Assembly (NCBI RefSeq): GCF_905220365.1
Contig: NC_061138.1
Coordinates: forward strand, 5,409,814 to 5,473,813
Reading direction: 5' to 3'
From: Vanessa cardui
Taxonomy: Eukaryota; Arthropoda; Insecta; Lepidoptera; Nymphalidae
Length of the DNA stretch: 64,000 bases
Shown here: piece by piece, positions 62,110-64,000 of the stretch
How the letters are laid out: the number at the start of each line of letters is the position of its first letter
How positions within the stretch are numbered: the stretch's first letter is position 1
Notes under the pieces: generated by a model
What the model saw: the letters and a program-made list of their open reading frames with translations, nothing else
What the model was told of the DNA's origin: nothing
Database searches by the model: none
Position numbers and translations under genes: made by a program

Positions 62110-63923
62110 ATGTATTTGTATAACCTTACACTACAAGGCTCTACGGCCATCACGCATGCCGTGCATGGTAATTTTTCTGGCACTAAGCAGCAAGAAATAA
62201 TTATATCGCGAGGGAAAACACTGGAGTTACTACGACCTGACCCGAACACTGGAAAAGTCCATACCCTCATGAAAGTAGAAATATTCGGCGTTGTCCGGTC
62301 GATGATGGCATTCCGGTTAACCGGTGGCACTAAAGGTACTTTTACTATTAATAACCTATAACGTACTTTATTTAAATTAAAGTAGAATGCCGCTTATCCG
62401 TATTCATTAAGACCGGTGTCTTGCTTCTATTCCTACCATAACCGTTGACACAAATATCTGAAATATAACGTTTTACTTTTAACGTTAACATCTTACTGTT
62501 TAATACAGTTTTTAAATGTTAAGCTTGGGACGTATTCATTTCATCGGCGTACTAATGTATATAATAATTGTTACTGAAATGACCACGTGCTATCAGTAAT
62601 GTTGCATTGTCTTGCTCCGTGCTCTTTCCGTTTTGAAAGAAGTGTGGTATAACTAGATGCATAGAATGTATCCATCACGTCGCTCTTACTGCTAAAATAG
62701 CAGCTGGGATGTATCTTGTAATGGTACATTATGTATTTATACTTTATAAACAAATATTTAACGAAAATGAGCGAAACCACTACAGCCACATTCTTTTTAC
62801 AGATTACATTGTTGTGGGGTCTGACTCGGGGCGAATCGTTATATTGGAATATATACCAGCTAAAAATATACTTGAAAAAGTACATCAGGAAACATTTGGA
62901 AAGTCTGGCTGCAGAAGAATAGTACCAGGACAGTATCTGGCTATTGATCCTAAAGGACGAGCTGTGATGATCGGTAAGGAACTATCTTTTGTAACTCGGA
63001 ACCATCAACCAGTGCTTATGAAGAATAAATGTTTTGTAATGCTTCCTTGTATGTTTACTAATGAACAAATTATATATTTTAGGTGCAATTGAAAAGCAAA
63101 AGCTAGTGTACATTCTTAATAGAGATGCTGAAGCAAGATTAACAATTTCTTCTCCTTTGGAAGCTCACAAATCAAATACATTAGTTTATCACATGGTGGG
63201 AGTGGATGTTGGATTTGAAAATCCTATGTTTGCCTGCTTAGAAATTGATTACGAAGAAGCAGACTCTGATCCTTCAGGTAAACTAAATATTCATATTTTC
63301 AAGTCTGATTTTAATATTGAATGATTATTATGAGGTCCGTGTTTCCGATTGGCAGTGACGCTAAATCCTCTTTTAAATGATTTCTGTATTAAGTAAAATG
63401 AAATTTATAATTGTATGATATGATGAATAATTTTAAATATTTGTGCAGGTGAAGCAGCTCAAAAGACACAACAAACTTTAACATTCTACGAGTTAGATTT
63501 GGGACTGAATCATGTTGTAAGAAAATATTCAGAACCCTTGGAAGAACATGCTAATTTCCTTATAACCGTACCGGGTGGCAATGATGGCCCATCAGGTGTA
63601 CTTATCTGCTCAGAAAACTATTTGACGTATAAGAATTTAGGTGACCAGCATGACATAAGATGCCCTATTCCACGACGTCGTAATGATTTGGATGACCCAG
63701 AGAGAGGAATGATTTTTGTATGTTCCGCTACACACAAAACAAAATCCATGTTCTTTTTCTTGGCGCAGACAGAACAGGGAGATATTTTTAAAATTACGAT
63801 TGAGACTGACGAAGACATGGTAACAGAGATAAAACTGAAATATTTTGATACAGTCCCTGTAGCAACAGCTATGTGTGTTTTGAAGACTGGCTTTCTATTT
63901 GTGGCCTGTGAATTTGGCAACCA
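62110..63923 (+). CDS. SF3B3: Splicing factor 3B subunit 3 (SF3B3/SAP130), 5' part
   Basis: Coding exons are 62110-62335, 62803-62973, 63083-63277 and 63449-63923, giving 355 codons plus two bases; the gene continues past the window. SF3B3 is a WD40-like three-propeller scaffold (relative of DDB1 and CPSF160) in the SF3b complex of U2 snRNP, acting in branch-site recognition in the nucleus. Known family stretches are clear: MYLYNLTLQ, HGNFSGTKQQEI, LELLRPDPNTGKVHTL, YIVVGSDSGRIVILEY, HQETFGKSGCRRIVPGQ, AIEKQKLVYILNRD, VGVDVGFENPMFACLE, RCPIPRRRNDLDDPERG and FFLAQTEQGDIFKIT. They cover most of the first propeller; the vertebrate protein is about 1,217 residues. Introns after the ATG have GT-AG ends (467, 109 and 171 bp), and all joins restore the frame. 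The last donor is CA|GTAAGT at 63924. Confidence 0.97.
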
Positions 63924-64000
63924 GTAAGTATTTCTTTTATATTTCAAATGTTCAAATCAGAATAAAAATGATTTTATTTGCATGTAAGCCTTGTGTGTTT
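63924..64000 (+). other. SF3B3: Start of the next SF3B3 intron
   Basis: Begins GTAAGTATTTC directly after the CA of a split codon, expected to be His. The remaining exons lie outside the window. Confidence 0.85.

Overview
The window is AT-rich animal DNA with spliceosomal introns, Pol III tRNA genes and many small dispersed repeats. Two tRNA-derived SINEs, Helitron-like ends and a retroelement tail ending in ATTTTGATTTTGATTTT are of types I know from butterflies and moths. Together with the sequence of the two recognisable proteins this points to Lepidoptera, probably a butterfly. I cannot name the species.

Only two protein-coding genes can be supported, one near each end and both on the + strand. 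The first is extramacrochaetae (emc, Id-family HLH repressor): TATA promoter near 4938-4969, coding exon 5048-5431, a 2.9 kb intron, and a short second coding exon 8362-8403 followed by a 3'UTR of about 0.7 kb. The second is the 5' part of SF3B3 (SAP130, U2 snRNP SF3b subunit 3): non-coding first exon ending at 61838, then coding exons 62110-62335, 62803-62973, 63083-63277 and 63449-63923. It runs off the right edge.

About 52 kb between them has no recognisable protein gene. It carries three tRNA genes (Arg-ACG minus at 10575-10647, Ser-AGA plus at 22285-22366, Arg-ACG plus at 28605-28677) and a scatter of mostly decayed mobile elements: two SINEs, a hAT MITE with a perfect 8-bp target duplication, three copies of one unclassified lepidopteran repeat, retroelement tails and Helitron-like ends. 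Against the AT-rich background stand short GC-rich islands with dense factor motifs: the emc intron, about 42.74-42.98, 43.68-43.95, 46.09-46.23, 46.56-46.63, 52.32-52.44 and 55.18-55.32 kb. Three CTCF-like motifs in the same orientation lie just upstream of the SF3B3 promoter.

My reading is a developmental-regulator domain (emc plus a large cis-regulatory desert) set off from a housekeeping gene by a possible insulator. The points most worth checking are four GCAGGTG E-boxes in emc intron 1 (a possible Daughterless/proneural feedback element), Brd-box, K-box and Pumilio motifs in the emc 3'UTR, a promoter-like island at 42.74-42.98 kb followed by a possible hidden exon at 43.82-43.94 kb, and several isolated perfect or near-perfect hairpins. 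No single feature proves a new system. The hidden-exon and hairpin calls are hypotheses.
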